64,000 bases of DNA from the NCBI GenBank assembly GCA_947501845.1, contig CANMXP010000007.1, positions 1 to 64,000 of the forward strand. Reading direction: 5' to 3'. Shown piece after piece: positions 27,383 through 35,824 of the stretch. The number at the start of each line of letters is the position of its first letter. Position 1 is the stretch's first letter. This DNA is from an uncultured Flavobacteriaceae bacterium. Lineage in GTDB: Bacteria > Bacteroidota > Bacteroidia > Flavobacteriales > Flavobacteriaceae. Both the position numbers and the translations under genes were made by a program. The notes beneath the pieces are model-generated. The model saw only the letters and a list, made by a program, of their open reading frames with translations. It searched no databases and was not told the DNA's origin.

Positions 27383-28140
27383 TAATTCCAACGATTTCTA
27401 TTAAACTGTGTTTTTTTCCAATACCACATAATTAAAAAGCCTACTACAGCGCCTCCAACGTGTGCCATATATGCTGTATTACTTGGACTAAAAAAGGACT
27501 GTCCTGTTAAACCAGAAATTAAATCTAAAATAATAATACCTGGAATAAAATACTTAGCCTTGATAGGAATTGGTAAAAATATCATCATGAGTTCCGCATT
27601 AGGATTCATCATTGCAAATGCTGCCATAATGCCCATAATACACCCTGAAGCACCTACCATAGGTACATGAAAAGCTTCTAAAAAGTTTTTAAGTTTATCT
27701 CCAGGGAGCAAAGCATCCCAACGAGTATCCCTCATTCCAAAACCCGAATTTAAAGTTTCTAGTATTTGAGTTGTATCGAAACCTGCATTAACCAATATAG
27801 ATAAATCACTCTGATATATAAAATAGGAATATAAAATCTGTAACCCTACAGCTCCCAGTCCAGCGGAAAAATAAACAAATAAAAATCTTTTAGAGCCTAG
27901 GGCCTGCTCTACAGGCGTACCAAACATCCAAAGTGCAAACATATTGAAGAATATATGCATCCCTCCTCCATGCATGAACATATGGGTAAGTATTTGCCAA
28001 GGTTGAAATAATTCATTTTTGGGGAAATACATCGAAAACCATTCTTTGAACAACATCCCCTCTCCAATAAACATGGTACCAATAAACATAATCACATTAA
28101 TGATTATTAAATGCTTAACGGTTTCTGAAATCCTCATCAT
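27382..28140 (-). CDS. Rhomboid family intramembrane serine protease (first copy)
   Basis: The 252-residue protein has six hydrophobic helices. The rhomboid marks are MHGGGMHIFFNMFALWMFG (helix 2 with the HxxxN motif), the catalytic Ser in GASGCIMGIMAAFAMMNPN, and the catalytic His in NTAYMAHVGGAVVGFLI. It has a long loop (about residues 95-135) between helices. It begins 4 bases past the mutL stop in the leftward operon and overlaps the second rhomboid by one base. Two different rhomboids side by side is the normal flavobacterial layout downstream of mutL. Confidence 0.9.
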   Translation of the reverse strand: MMRISETVKHLIIINVIMFIGTMFIGEGMLFKEWFSMYFPKNELFQPWQILTHMFMHGGGMHIFFNMFALWMFGTPVEQALGSKRFLFVYFSAGLGAVGLQILYSYFIYQSDLSILVNAGFDTTQILETLNSGFGMRDTRWDALLPGDKLKNFLEAFHVPMVGASGCIMGIMAAFAMMNPNAELMMIFLPIPIKAKYFIPGIIILDLISGLTGQSFFSPSNTAYMAHVGGAVVGFLIMWYWKKTQFNRNRWN

Positions 28141-28143
28141 AAT

Positions 28144-29991
28144 CTATATAAATTTTTTGTCTAACTCATCAACACTTAACGTAATAAATGTTGACCTGTT
28201 AGTTGGTGTAATATTTGGTTCTTTACAAGCAAACAACTTATTTACCAAATGCTCCTGTTCATCTTTTTGTAACGATTGCCCAGTTTTTATGGCTAAACTT
28301 TTGGCCATTGATTTTGCTAATAAATCGGTAGCACTAAAATGACTATCAGGCACTTCATTTTCTACATCACTAATTAATTGCTCTAAAATAATAGACACTT
28401 CACTTTCTGGAACCGATACAGGAACCCCTGTGATTTCAAGAGACTCGTCATCGAAGTTTGAAAACACAAACCCAGTATTTTCCAAATCATCTTTCAATTG
28501 CTTTACAATAGTGATTTCTTGTGTTGAAAAATGCAACTGAAGTGGAAATAATAATTGCTGACTTACTGCTTCTTTAATCGTCATATTTTTAAGAAGCTCT
28601 TCATATAAAATGCGTTGATGAGCACGATGCTGATCTAATACCAACATACCCGATTTAATAGTGCTGACAATATATTTATTATGAAGCTGATACGTTGTAT
28701 TTACAGTTTCTATTTGCTTTTCTTCATCAAAAATAGAAGGTGTAGACTCTTCACTTTCAAAATGTACCTCACTAAAATCTTGCTGCGTTTTGGTGCCTTT
28801 AGACTCTAATCCAACATATAAACCTTCCCAATTAGCAGTTGGTTCTTTTTTATAAGTTGTTGTAGATTTAGACCGTGTTTCATCCTGAAAGGGATTAAAA
28901 CTCCGATCCACTTCTACTTTAGGTACATTTGTATTTTTATTTTTATACTCATACGGTGTATCAAGGTTTGGATCACGTTCAAAATCTAAAACAGGTGCAA
29001 TATTAAATTGTCCCAAACTATGCTTTACAGCAGAACGCAATAAGGCATACAGCGTATGCTCGTCGTCAAACTTAATCTCCGTTTTTGTTGGATGTATATT
29101 AATATCTATGGTTTGTGGGTCGACCTCTAAATTTAAAAAATAACTTGGATGCGTTCCATTTTTTAATAAACCGTCGAATGCCGAAGCTATCGCATGATTT
29201 AAATAGGCACTTTTAATAAAACGGTTATTCACAAAAAAGTACTGTTCACCTCTTGTTTTCTTAGCAAACTCAGGCTTACCAACAAATCCTGAAATTTTAA
29301 GAACTTCGGTATCCTCTTCAACTGGAACCAGCCTTTCATTGGTCTTATTCCCAAAAATATTTACAATACGCTGTCTGTAATTGCTAATTGGTAAATTAAA
29401 CGATTCGCTTCCATTGTTGTACAAAGCAAAGCTAATATTAGAATGTGCTAATGAGACACGATGAAACTCATCAATAATATGTCGTAATTCAACCGTATTC
29501 GACTTTAAAAAATTACGTCGCGCAGGAATATTAAAAAAAAGATTTTTTACAGAAATAGATGTGCCCTTAGGCGTGACTACAACTTCTTGTGACGTAACGT
29601 TACTACCTTCTATAACAATAGCCGTACCAACATCGTCCTGTTCCTGCTTTGTTTTTAACTCTACGCGTGCAATCGCTGCTATACTTGCTAAGGCTTCACC
29701 TCGAAATCCTTTAGTATGTAATTGAAATAAATCATCGGCAGTCCTGATTTTAGACGTAGCATGACGCTCAAAACTCAAACGAGCATCAGTAACACTCATG
29801 CCTTTACCGTCATCAATAACCTGTATCAATGTTTTTCCAGCATCTTTTACAATAAGTTTAATAGTTGCAGCTCCCGCATCAATAGCGTTTTCTAGCAACT
29901 CTTTTACAACCGATGCTGGGCGTTGTACAACTTCTCCTGCCGCTATTTGATTAGCCACATGATCGGGTAAAAGCTGGATAATGTCTGCCAT
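28144..29991 (-). CDS. mutL: DNA mismatch repair protein MutL
   Basis: A 615-residue MutL. The N-terminal GHKL ATPase domain holds all motifs: KELLENAIDAGA (motif I), DDGKGM, THGFRGEAL-type TKGFRGEALASI, and GTSISVKNLFFNIPARRNFL. A low-complexity linker spans about 345-425. The C-terminal dimerisation domain starts near 430. The endonuclease metal motif DQHA(x)2E(x)4E appears as DQHRAHQRILYE, with R for A and Q for the first E. The usual C-terminal CPHGRP box reads CKEPNITPTNRS. So the nicking site is altered. It heads the mutL-rhomboid-rhomboid unit. Confidence 0.93.
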   Translation of the reverse strand: MADIIQLLPDHVANQIAAGEVVQRPASVVKELLENAIDAGAATIKLIVKDAGKTLIQVIDDGKGMSVTDARLSFERHATSKIRTADDLFQLHTKGFRGEALASIAAIARVELKTKQEQDDVGTAIVIEGSNVTSQEVVVTPKGTSISVKNLFFNIPARRNFLKSNTVELRHIIDEFHRVSLAHSNISFALYNNGSESFNLPISNYRQRIVNIFGNKTNERLVPVEEDTEVLKISGFVGKPEFAKKTRGEQYFFVNNRFIKSAYLNHAIASAFDGLLKNGTHPSYFLNLEVDPQTIDINIHPTKTEIKFDDEHTLYALLRSAVKHSLGQFNIAPVLDFERDPNLDTPYEYKNKNTNVPKVEVDRSFNPFQDETRSKSTTTYKKEPTANWEGLYVGLESKGTKTQQDFSEVHFESEESTPSIFDEEKQIETVNTTYQLHNKYIVSTIKSGMLVLDQHRAHQRILYEELLKNMTIKEAVSQQLLFPLQLHFSTQEITIVKQLKDDLENTGFVFSNFDDESLEITGVPVSVPESEVSIILEQLISDVENEVPDSHFSATDLLAKSMAKSLAIKTGQSLQKDEQEHLVNKLFACKEPNITPTNRSTFITLSVDELDKKFI

Positions 29992-29994
29992 GTA

Positions 29995-30282
29995 TTACTT
30001 AGAAAAGAATATAGATAAATCGAAATCGATAATAAAAAGAAATATTAAAACAAGGATTCCAACAATTATCAAAACGCGTCTGTTAACCTCTTTGTCTGGA
30101 TTATTTTTAAAATCATCTAAAGCATTATTAAGTTTCGCTTTTAGTCCCTTACTGTTACCAATAGTCGTTCTATGTTCGTCAAATTTATGTTTAATTTCAA
30201 AGGGATTCCCTTGACCTTTATCATCAAAATAACGCGGTGTATAACTAAATTTTTTGTTTTTCCGTAATTTTAAAATGCCCAT
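29995..30282 (-). CDS. Small protein with C-terminal membrane anchor
   Basis: This 95-residue protein is basic and hydrophilic at the N-terminus, with the motif KNKKFSYTPRYFDD, and has one C-terminal transmembrane helix (about residues 71-90). Its stop lies 4 bases before the mutL start. Database entries sometimes label such proteins riboflavin synthase subunit beta, which seems to be an error spread from the nearby ribH; nothing in the sequence supports an enzyme. It shares the K(N)KxFxYxPR motif and topology with the next small gene (30301-30534). Function unknown; tail-anchored membrane protein by appearance. Confidence 0.75.
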   Translation of the reverse strand: MGILKLRKNKKFSYTPRYFDDKGQGNPFEIKHKFDEHRTTIGNSKGLKAKLNNALDDFKNNPDKEVNRRVLIIVGILVLIFLFIIDFDLSIFFSK

Positions 30283-30300
30283 AGTTTCTAAGCTTTAAGG

Positions 30301-30534
30301 TTACATGTATTTTTTCTCTAATACATACATACAAAGCAATAATAATACCAAAACTAAAATTAAGGTTTTCACTGGCAGAGCTCCTTTAACTCGTACACTA
30401 TTTCCTCTTTGCCGTTTCCATTTTGAAACAAAATCTTTAGAGTCAAAATCTTCCTTTGAATCTGAACCAGTTTGATTTTTCTTAGAAAATCTAGGTTCAT
30501 ATTTAAAAGTTTTATTTTTACGTTGCTTAAACAA
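30301..30534 (-). CDS. Small C-terminally membrane-anchored protein, paralogue of its neighbour
   Basis: A 77-residue protein with the N-terminal motif KNKTFKYEPRF, a charged Ser/Asp/Lys middle and a C-terminal hydrophobic helix (about residues 55-72) ending in a basic tail. The N-terminal motif and tail-anchor topology match the 95-residue protein that follows 18 bases downstream, so the two probably arose by duplication. I recognise no enzymatic domain. It is part of the leftward series leading to mutL. Confidence 0.7.
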   Translation of the reverse strand: MFKQRKNKTFKYEPRFSKKNQTGSDSKEDFDSKDFVSKWKRQRGNSVRVKGALPVKTLILVLVLLLLCMYVLEKKYM

Positions 30535-30673
30535 AATCTATAATACGCTTTGTTCAAAAATACTTAAAAATAGGCAAAAAACAGGTGTTGAAATGCCAAA
30601 AATTGTTAACAAAGCCAAACAGATTACGAAGTTAGGAGTATGCAGTTGGAAGTAAAAAAAGCCTCAACTAACC

Positions 30674-30690
30674 ACTGACCACTGACCACT
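30674..30690. repeat. ACTGNNN heptad microrepeat beside ribH end
   Basis: ACTGACC occurs twice in tandem (30674-30687) followed by ACTAAACTAACT, running up to the end of ribH at 30694. It matches the heptad theme of the longer array at 40457-40495. Confidence 0.6.
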
Positions 30691-30693
30691 AAA

Positions 30694-31179
30694 CTAACTA
30701 TTCTTCCGTAATTCAGCCATCTTAATAGCAGCAATAGCAGCTTCGGTCCCTTTATTACCATGTTTACCACCAGAACGCTCTATAGCCTGCTGCATATTAT
30801 TATCTGTAAGCACACAGAATATCACAGGGGTTTCTTGAGTAACATTTAAGTCTTTTATTCCTTGAGATACTGCTTCACAAACAAAATCGAAGTGTTTCGT
30901 TTCACCTTGTATAACACTACCTATAGCAATAACAGCATTTACCATTTGCTCTTGCATTTTTTTACAGCCATAGATGAGCTCATAACTACCTGGTACGTTC
31001 CATCTAATAATGTTATTTGGCAATACACCATTTTCTATCAAAGTATTATAAGCACCTTCATAGAGGCCTTCTGTAATGGTATCATTCCATTCTGAAACAA
31101 CAATCCCAAACCGAAATTTATTCGCGTTTGGGATTGTTGTTTTATCGTAATCGGATAAATTTTTATTTTCCGTAGCCAT
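30694..31179 (-). CDS. ribH: 6,7-dimethyl-8-ribityllumazine synthase
   Basis: A 161-residue lumazine synthase, the penultimate enzyme of riboflavin synthesis, which joins the ribityl pyrimidine and dihydroxybutanone phosphate and assembles into icosahedral shells. Seen motifs: FGIVVSEWNDTITEGL (aromatic substrate stacking Trp), VPGSYELIYGCKKM, AVIAIGSVIQGETKHFDFVCEAVSQGI (phosphate-binding GETxHxD/F), and VIFCVLTDNNMQQAIERSGGKHGNKGTEAA. It begins right after the TPR gene stop (2-base gap), so both share a promoter at about 31980. Confidence 0.95.
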   Translation of the reverse strand: MATENKNLSDYDKTTIPNANKFRFGIVVSEWNDTITEGLYEGAYNTLIENGVLPNNIIRWNVPGSYELIYGCKKMQEQMVNAVIAIGSVIQGETKHFDFVCEAVSQGIKDLNVTQETPVIFCVLTDNNMQQAIERSGGKHGNKGTEAAIAAIKMAELRKNS

Positions 31180-31180
31180 A

Positions 31181-31951
31181 CTATCTATTTGCCAATACTT
31201 GTGCCTTTCCTATAAACACATCTACTTTAGCAGCTTCATTTGAATTAGGGAATTCCTCTTTAATTGTTTCAAAATAGCCCAATGCCTTATCCGCCTTTCC
31301 TAAATCTAATGCTATAGCACCTGCTTTAAACAAATACATAGGTGTTGTATATTCGTTATTACGCATTTTGGCTGCTTCTTCGTAATACCCTAAAGCTTCA
31401 TCTGGCTGGTTTAATTGTACAAAAGCATCACCAATATTCCCTTTAGCTATAGGTGCTAATATTTCATCTTCACTTTTAAAGTTTTCTAAATGCTCAACTG
31501 CTTTTTTGTAATCTTTCAATCTTAAATAAGCAGTACCAGCATAATAGCTCGCTAAGTTAGCAGATGGTGTACCGCTGTACTCTTCAATAATATCCAGCAT
31601 ACCAAATTTCCCTTCACCACCATTTAAGGCCAAATTATATAAAGAATCTTTTTCTACACCAGTTACAGCTTGGTCAAAATATTTTTGCGCCTGAAACATA
31701 TCGTTCATTGCAGATACTTGTTTAGGCTTTGCTATAAACTCCTTGTAACCTAAAGATGCCAAAACAACCACAGCAACAAGTCCTATAATTATATAAATGT
31801 ATTTCTGATTCTTTTCTACAAACGCTTCTGTTTTTGAAGCGGTTTCGTCTAGAGTATTAAATACTTCTGCAGTTGTAGAATCTGCTTCAATATTTTGCTC
31901 TTTCTCTACTTTATTTTTAGGTTTGTATCCTCTTTTATTATAAGTCGCCAT
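31181..31951 (-). CDS. Tetratricopeptide repeat membrane protein (YfgM-like)
   Basis: A 256-residue protein with a charged N-terminal cytoplasmic part, one transmembrane helix (about residues 48-68), and a periplasmic TPR-like region (KYFDQAV, LASYYAGTAYLRLKDYKKAVEHLENF, IGDAFVQLNQPDEALGYYEEAAKM, LGKADKALGYFETIKEEFP). The layout resembles YfgM/Tol-Pal-associated ancillary proteins of the SecYEG translocon, though the precise role in this phylum is not fixed. It leads the leftward ribH unit. Confidence 0.85.
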   Translation of the reverse strand: MATYNKRGYKPKNKVEKEQNIEADSTTAEVFNTLDETASKTEAFVEKNQKYIYIIIGLVAVVVLASLGYKEFIAKPKQVSAMNDMFQAQKYFDQAVTGVEKDSLYNLALNGGEGKFGMLDIIEEYSGTPSANLASYYAGTAYLRLKDYKKAVEHLENFKSEDEILAPIAKGNIGDAFVQLNQPDEALGYYEEAAKMRNNEYTTPMYLFKAGAIALDLGKADKALGYFETIKEEFPNSNEAAKVDVFIGKAQVLANR

Positions 31952-31976
31952 GTATTCTATCTATATTTATGCGCCG

Positions 31977-31984
31977 CAAAAATA
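31977..31984 (-). promoter_or_regulatory. Promoter -7 element for TPR-ribH unit
   Basis: On the minus strand TATTTTTG matches TAnnTTTG exactly and lies 25 bases before the TPR gene ATG. The -33 element is weak (TTAG at about the right place). Confidence 0.45.
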
Positions 31985-32089
31985 TAATTTTTCTTCATAA
32001 CTAAAAGGGTATTTATTTGATATTTTTCAATAATTTGCACTTCTTTTTAAAGAGTTTAGCAACTAAATAGCCTTTAAGTCGCTTTTTGT

Positions 32090-33169
32090 ATGATTTTAAA
32101 ATCACTTTCATTACTAAATTATAAAAATTTTGATAGTAAATCGTTTACTTTCAATGACAAAATAAACTGCATTGTTGGCAATAATGGCATTGGAAAAACC
32201 AATGTACTAGATGCTATTTATCATTTATCCTTCGGGAAAAGCTATTTTAATCCAGTAGCGACTCAAAATATAAAGCACAATGAAGATTTTTTTGTTATAA
32301 ATGGTGATTATGAAAAGGGAGATAAAACCGAAAAAATTATTATTAGTTTAAAACGAGGCAAAAAAAAAGTTATTAAACGTAATGCTAAAGTTTACGAAAA
32401 ATTTAGCGAGCATATAGGTTTTTTACCATTAGTAATTATTTCGCCTGCCGATAGAGACTTAATTATTGAAGGCAGTAATACGCGACGAAAATTTATAGAC
32501 AGTGTTATTTCTCAAAGCGACAAAACCTATTTAAACGATTTAATCAATTATAACAAAATATTAGCCCAGCGTAATGCTTTATTGAAATATTTTGCTTTAA
32601 ACCACACCTTCAATAATGATACTTTAGAAGTTTATAACGATCAATTAACAGACTTTGGCACACGCATATTTGAAAAACGAGATACTTTTTTAAAAGAATT
32701 CATCCCCATCTTCAAATCACGTTACGAAGCCATTAGCAATGGCAACGAAATAGTTGATTTAAAATACCATAGTGATTTATTTGAGTCCGATTTAAACATC
32801 CTTTTAAAAAATATAATTAATAAAGATAAAGCGTTACAATACACAAGTGTTGGTATTCATAAAGACGATCTGCATTTTGATATTGAAGCGCATCCTATTA
32901 AAAAATTTGGGAGTCAAGGTCAGCAAAAATCTTTTTTAATTGCCCTAAAATTAGCTCAGTTCGACTTTATAAAAGCACAAAGTGGCGTCAATCCTATTTT
33001 ATTGCTTGATGATATTTTTGATAAGTTAGATGAACATCGCGTATCCCAAATTATTAAGCTAGTAGACGATGAAAATTTTGGCCAGCTATTTATAAGTGAT
33101 ACACATGCAGAACGCACTGAAGCTGCGGTAAAGCAGGTTCATCAATCTTATGAGATTTTTAAGCTGTAG
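32090..33169 (+). CDS. recF: DNA replication and repair protein RecF
   Basis: The 359-residue SMC-like ATPase has the N-terminal Walker [24 protein letters not shown] (about residues 30-50), the signature and Walker B part [18 protein letters not shown] and [15 protein letters not shown] (about 280-320), and a His-containing switch SDTHAER near 343. RecF loads RecA at gaps with RecO and RecR. It is divergent from the TPR gene across 138 bases and is followed by a 2H phosphoesterase gene and a DciA-like gene, both likely in the same unit. Confidence 0.95.
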   Translation: MILKSLSLLNYKNFDSKSFTFNDKINCIVGNNGIGKTNVLDAIYHLSFGKSYFNPVATQNIKHNEDFFVINGDYEKGDKTEKIIISLKRGKKKVIKRNAKVYEKFSEHIGFLPLVIISPADRDLIIEGSNTRRKFIDSVISQSDKTYLNDLINYNKILAQRNALLKYFALNHTFNNDTLEVYNDQLTDFGTRIFEKRDTFLKEFIPIFKSRYEAISNGNEIVDLKYHSDLFESDLNILLKNIINKDKALQYTSVGIHKDDLHFDIEAHPIKKFGSQGQQKSFLIALKLAQFDFIKAQSGVNPILLLDDIFDKLDEHRVSQIIKLVDDENFGQLFISDTHAERTEAAVKQVHQSYEIFKL

Positions 33170-33188
33170 CAATTTTAAATGAAATTTA

Positions 33189-33869
33189 ATGAGCTTAGAA
33201 GCACACTACAAAAATCTCTATAAAGAATCCATTGAAAAAATTTCTAACGACGACTATCAAATTGATGATTTAATTCATTCGCCTTCAGATAACAGGTTTG
33301 GCATAACACTTTTAGCCAGACCTTCAAAAAAAGTTAAGGATAACATCCAAAAATTTCTTAGCAAACTTGAAATTATAGAGCCCGAACAGTATTATTATGC
33401 CAATTCTGACATTCATATTACTGTTATGTCAATAATATCATGTTACGATGGTTTCAGGCTTAAGGACATAGCGTTATCAGAATACATTAAACACGTTAAC
33501 GATAGTTTAATTAACGATCCCAATATTGAAATTAAATTCAAAGGAGTAACAGCATCACCTTCTTGCATTATGATTCAAGGTTTTATGAATAACGAATCAC
33601 TAAATAAAATAAGGAATAAATTAAGAGACAACTTTAAAAACAGTACCTTAGAGCAAAGTATTGACAAACGTTATTCTATACAAACAGCGCATGCTACAGT
33701 TGTTCGTTTTACGAAAAAACTAAACGAAAAATCAGATTTTTTAAAGCTGATCGAAGACTATAAAGACCATGATTTTGGAAGTTTTAAAATAAAAACTTTA
33801 GAATTAGTTTATAATGACTGGTATCAAAAAGAAAAACATGTAAAAAAATTATTTAACTTCAATATTTAA
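33189..33869 (+). CDS. 2H phosphoesterase superfamily protein (LigT-like)
   Basis: The 226-residue protein shows the two HxT/S-type motifs that define the 2H phosphoesterase fold: HITVMS near residue 75 and HATVVRF near residue 174, about 100 residues apart. Relatives include 2'-5' RNA ligase/cyclic phosphodiesterase (ThpR) and yeast-type CPDases. Some automated annotations call this bacteroidote family mutarotase, which the motifs do not support. It follows recF by 19 bases. Substrate unknown; an RNA 2',3'-cyclic phosphate is a family-based guess. Confidence 0.75.
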   Translation: MSLEAHYKNLYKESIEKISNDDYQIDDLIHSPSDNRFGITLLARPSKKVKDNIQKFLSKLEIIEPEQYYYANSDIHITVMSIISCYDGFRLKDIALSEYIKHVNDSLINDPNIEIKFKGVTASPSCIMIQGFMNNESLNKIRNKLRDNFKNSTLEQSIDKRYSIQTAHATVVRFTKKLNEKSDFLKLIEDYKDHDFGSFKIKTLELVYNDWYQKEKHVKKLFNFNI

Positions 33870-33901
33870 TACTAAACAACTTAACAATAGAACCTAATCT
33901 A

Positions 33902-34198
33902 ATGGCAAAACGACACAACGAACATATTAGCATTCAAGATGCACTAAAAGAATTTGTAGAAACCAATAAATTAGAAAAGGGTTTAGACAAAGTTAATGTA
34001 GCAGATGCCTGGGCAAATCTAATGGGCAATGGTGTGAATAATTATACAACCTCTGTAAATTTAGAACGACATACACTTTATGTACAGCTAACTTCCAGTG
34101 TACTAAGGGAAGAGCTAAGTTATGGCAAACAAAAAATAATCGATATGCTTAACGAGGAGTTAGGCAAAGAAATCATTAAAAAACTGGTAATCCGATAA
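33902..34198 (+). CDS. DUF721 / DciA-like protein
   Basis: A 98-residue protein of the DUF721 family: SIQDALKEFVETNKLEKGLDKVNVADAWANLMG near the start, then LYVQLTSSVLREELSYGKQKIIDMLNEELG. DciA proteins of this family load the replicative helicase DnaB in bacteria lacking DnaC. The location beside recF (replication and repair) agrees. This is the short form consisting of the core domain. Function here is a family inference. Confidence 0.82.
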   Translation: MAKRHNEHISIQDALKEFVETNKLEKGLDKVNVADAWANLMGNGVNNYTTSVNLERHTLYVQLTSSVLREELSYGKQKIIDMLNEELGKEIIKKLVIR

Positions 34199-34260
34199 TT
34201 ACAAAAACAGATTTTGTACAAAATTTTTGTACAAATTAAAAAAGCTATGATTATTTATCT

Positions 34261-34268
34261 TATATTTG
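34261..34268 (+). promoter_or_regulatory. Promoter -7 element for the first cold-shock gene
   Basis: TATATTTG matches TAnnTTTG and lies 26 bases before the csp ATG. A TTG at the -33 position was not found. The second csp gene has only a near match, TACCTTTA. Confidence 0.5.
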
Positions 34269-34294
34269 TGACCTAATTTTTTATAAAACATAAC

Positions 34295-34486
34295 ATGAGT
34301 AAAGGTACCGTAAAATTTTTCAATGATTCTAAAGGTTTTGGATTCATCATTGAAGAAGACAACAACAAAGAACACTTCGTACACATTTCAGGACTTATCG
34401 ATGAAATTCGTGAAGGTGACACAGTAGAATTCGATCTACAAGAAGGTAGAAAAGGATTAAACGCCGTAAACGTAAAAGTAGTCTAA
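34295..34486 (+). CDS. Cold-shock family RNA-binding protein (first copy)
   Basis: The 63-residue protein is a single cold-shock domain with the RNP motifs KGFGFI (RNP1, about residues 13-18) and HFVHIS (RNP2). It binds single-stranded RNA/DNA and acts as an RNA chaperone. It differs from the copy at 34611-34802 by only a few residues. A hairpin terminator follows at 34512-34541. The repeat of gene plus 3' end shows a tandem duplication of roughly 316 bases. Confidence 0.92.
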   Translation: MSKGTVKFFNDSKGFGFIIEEDNNKEHFVHISGLIDEIREGDTVEFDLQEGRKGLNAVNVKVV

Positions 34487-34511
34487 CACATATACTTTAA
34501 CAATTACAATT

Positions 34512-34541
34512 AAAAGTCTATCATTTATTTGATAGACTTTT
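34512..34541 (+). terminator. Intrinsic terminator of the first cold-shock gene
   Basis: A perfect 12-bp stem, AAAAGTCTATCA (34512-34523) with its complement at 34530-34541, is separated by a 6-base loop. The stem ends in a T-run (TTTTCTTGTTTTT). The same element recurs 316 bases downstream. Confidence 0.8.
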
Positions 34542-34610
34542 CTTGTTTTTAGCCATTACTAAATCTGTTTGAACTACCTTTACAAAAATTTTTTAATTAA
34601 AAACTAAACA

Positions 34611-34802
34611 ATGAATAAAGGTACTGTAAAATTTTTCAATGATTCTAAAGGTTTTGGATTTATCACTGAAGACGACAACAACAAAGAACATTTTGTGCAC
34701 ATTTCAGGACTTGTCGATGAAATTCGTGAAGGTGATGCTGTAGAATTCGATCTGCAAGAAGGCAAAAAAGGATTAAACGCCGTAAACGTAAAAGTAATCT
34801 AA
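34611..34802 (+). CDS. Cold-shock family RNA-binding protein (second copy)
   Basis: A 63-residue cold-shock domain protein nearly identical to the upstream copy (N for S at residue 2, and T/I, D/E, V/I, A/T and K/R exchanges). RNP motifs KGFGFI and HFVHIS are intact. The stop codon, the following 45 bases and the terminator are also repeated, so the duplication covers the gene and its 3' region, while the sequence before the start differs. That could place the copies under different control. Function is RNA chaperoning, possibly without cold induction. Confidence 0.92.
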   Translation: MNKGTVKFFNDSKGFGFITEDDNNKEHFVHISGLVDEIREGDAVEFDLQEGKKGLNAVNVKVI

Positions 34803-34827
34803 CACATATACTTTAACAATTACAATT

Positions 34828-34860
34828 AAAAGTCTATCATTTGTTTGATAGGCTTTTTTT
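34828..34860 (+). terminator. Intrinsic terminator of the second cold-shock gene
   Basis: AAAAGTCTATCA (34828-34839) pairs with TGATAGGCTTTT (34846-34857) with one G-T wobble, followed by TTT. It is the duplicate of the hairpin at 34512-34541. Confidence 0.75.
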
Positions 34861-34970
34861 GTGGGGTTAGCTTTACATCCTCTCAATCTATCATATTTTC
34901 TTATAAGGTGTAACCATTTAGTCAATATAATCGTCTTACTAAAAACATGTATCAATCAAAATAATCTAAG

Positions 34971-35750
34971 ATGACAAAAACAACTCTTTTATTTGTTACC
35001 CTACTACTATTTCCTACAACCATTTTAAATGCTCAAAACCAAACCAAGTTTAAACAAAAATTAGAAACTATTATCACACATCACGATAGTATTTTTTGGA
35101 GTGGGTTTAATACCTGTAATCTAGAAATAATGAAAAACTATGTCTCAGATGATTTAGAATTCTATCATGATGAAAATGGGATAACAAAAGGCGCAGAAAC
35201 ATTTTTAAAAATATCAAATAAAAATTTATGCAGCTCTAGAGAAAACTGGAAATTAAGAAGGGAAGTTATTGAGGAGAGTATAAAAATATACCCCATAAAT
35301 AATTACGGTGCCATTATATCTGGTGATCACCAATTCTATATCACCGAACAAAACAAGCCTGAATATTTAGATGGAGTTGCTAAATTTACACATATATGGC
35401 AATTAAAAGATGGTGTATGGAAAATGACACGTATTTTGAGTTATGACCATAAAGCTCCACCACAAAACACTGATAAAAAAGAAATTTTATTATCAAACGA
35501 TTTGCTTAACACTTTTGTTGGTGAATATTTGGCGCCAAATTCTGGAACTGTAATAATTACTAAAAAGGATGATAAGCTTCAAATTAAAGCTGGCGACATG
35601 CTAATTACTGCTCATCCCCAGTCTAAATCACTATTTTTCAGCAAAAAAGCCCCTTTAACTTTTGAATTTATTAAAGACCATACAGAAAACGTTTTAAAAA
35701 TGATTATTAGAGAGCAAGGCAATATTGTTGAAGAAGCTTTAAAAAAATAA
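34971..35750 (+). CDS. Secreted NTF2-like (DUF4440) protein
   Basis: The 259-residue protein has a signal peptide (LLFVTLLLFPTTILNAQ). An NTF2-like/DUF4440 cone-shaped domain follows (about 30-155: HDSIFWSGFNTCNLEIMKNYVSDDLEFYHD, then ISGDHQFYI and FTHIWQLKDGVWKMTRILSYDH). The C-terminal 90 residues are a small beta domain (VGEYLAPNSGTVIITKKDDKLQIKA) of the type seen with DUF3471. It is presumably periplasmic. Such proteins bind or isomerise small hydrophobic molecules, but no catalytic residues can be assigned. A hairpin terminator shared with ndk follows. Confidence 0.78.
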   Translation: MTKTTLLFVTLLLFPTTILNAQNQTKFKQKLETIITHHDSIFWSGFNTCNLEIMKNYVSDDLEFYHDENGITKGAETFLKISNKNLCSSRENWKLRREVIEESIKIYPINNYGAIISGDHQFYITEQNKPEYLDGVAKFTHIWQLKDGVWKMTRILSYDHKAPPQNTDKKEILLSNDLLNTFVGEYLAPNSGTVIITKKDDKLQIKAGDMLITAHPQSKSLFFSKKAPLTFEFIKDHTENVLKMIIREQGNIVEEALKK

Positions 35751-35771
35751 TTACAATCTGTTTTTTTAAAC

Positions 35772-35803
35772 AAAAAAACCGCAACGGTGTTGCGGCTTTT
35801 CTT
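35772..35803. terminator. Bidirectional terminator between DUF4440 gene and ndk
   Basis: A 7-bp GC-rich stem, CCGCAAC (35779-35785) with GTTGCGG (35789-35795), is flanked by A-runs on the left and T-runs on the right, so it can end transcription from both convergent genes. Confidence 0.75.
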
Positions 35804-35824
35804 TATTTATAATTTTTAACGTTT

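Noticed and set aside
29995-30282. Label riboflavin synthase subunit beta for the small protein near mutL
   Set aside because: The sequence has no lumazine or riboflavin synthase motif; the true ribH is at 30694-31179.
30369-30557. A 62-codon minus-strand frame overlapping the 77-residue small protein
   Set aside because: It overlaps in another frame; the 77-residue frame has a membrane helix and the motif shared with its neighbour, so that one is kept.
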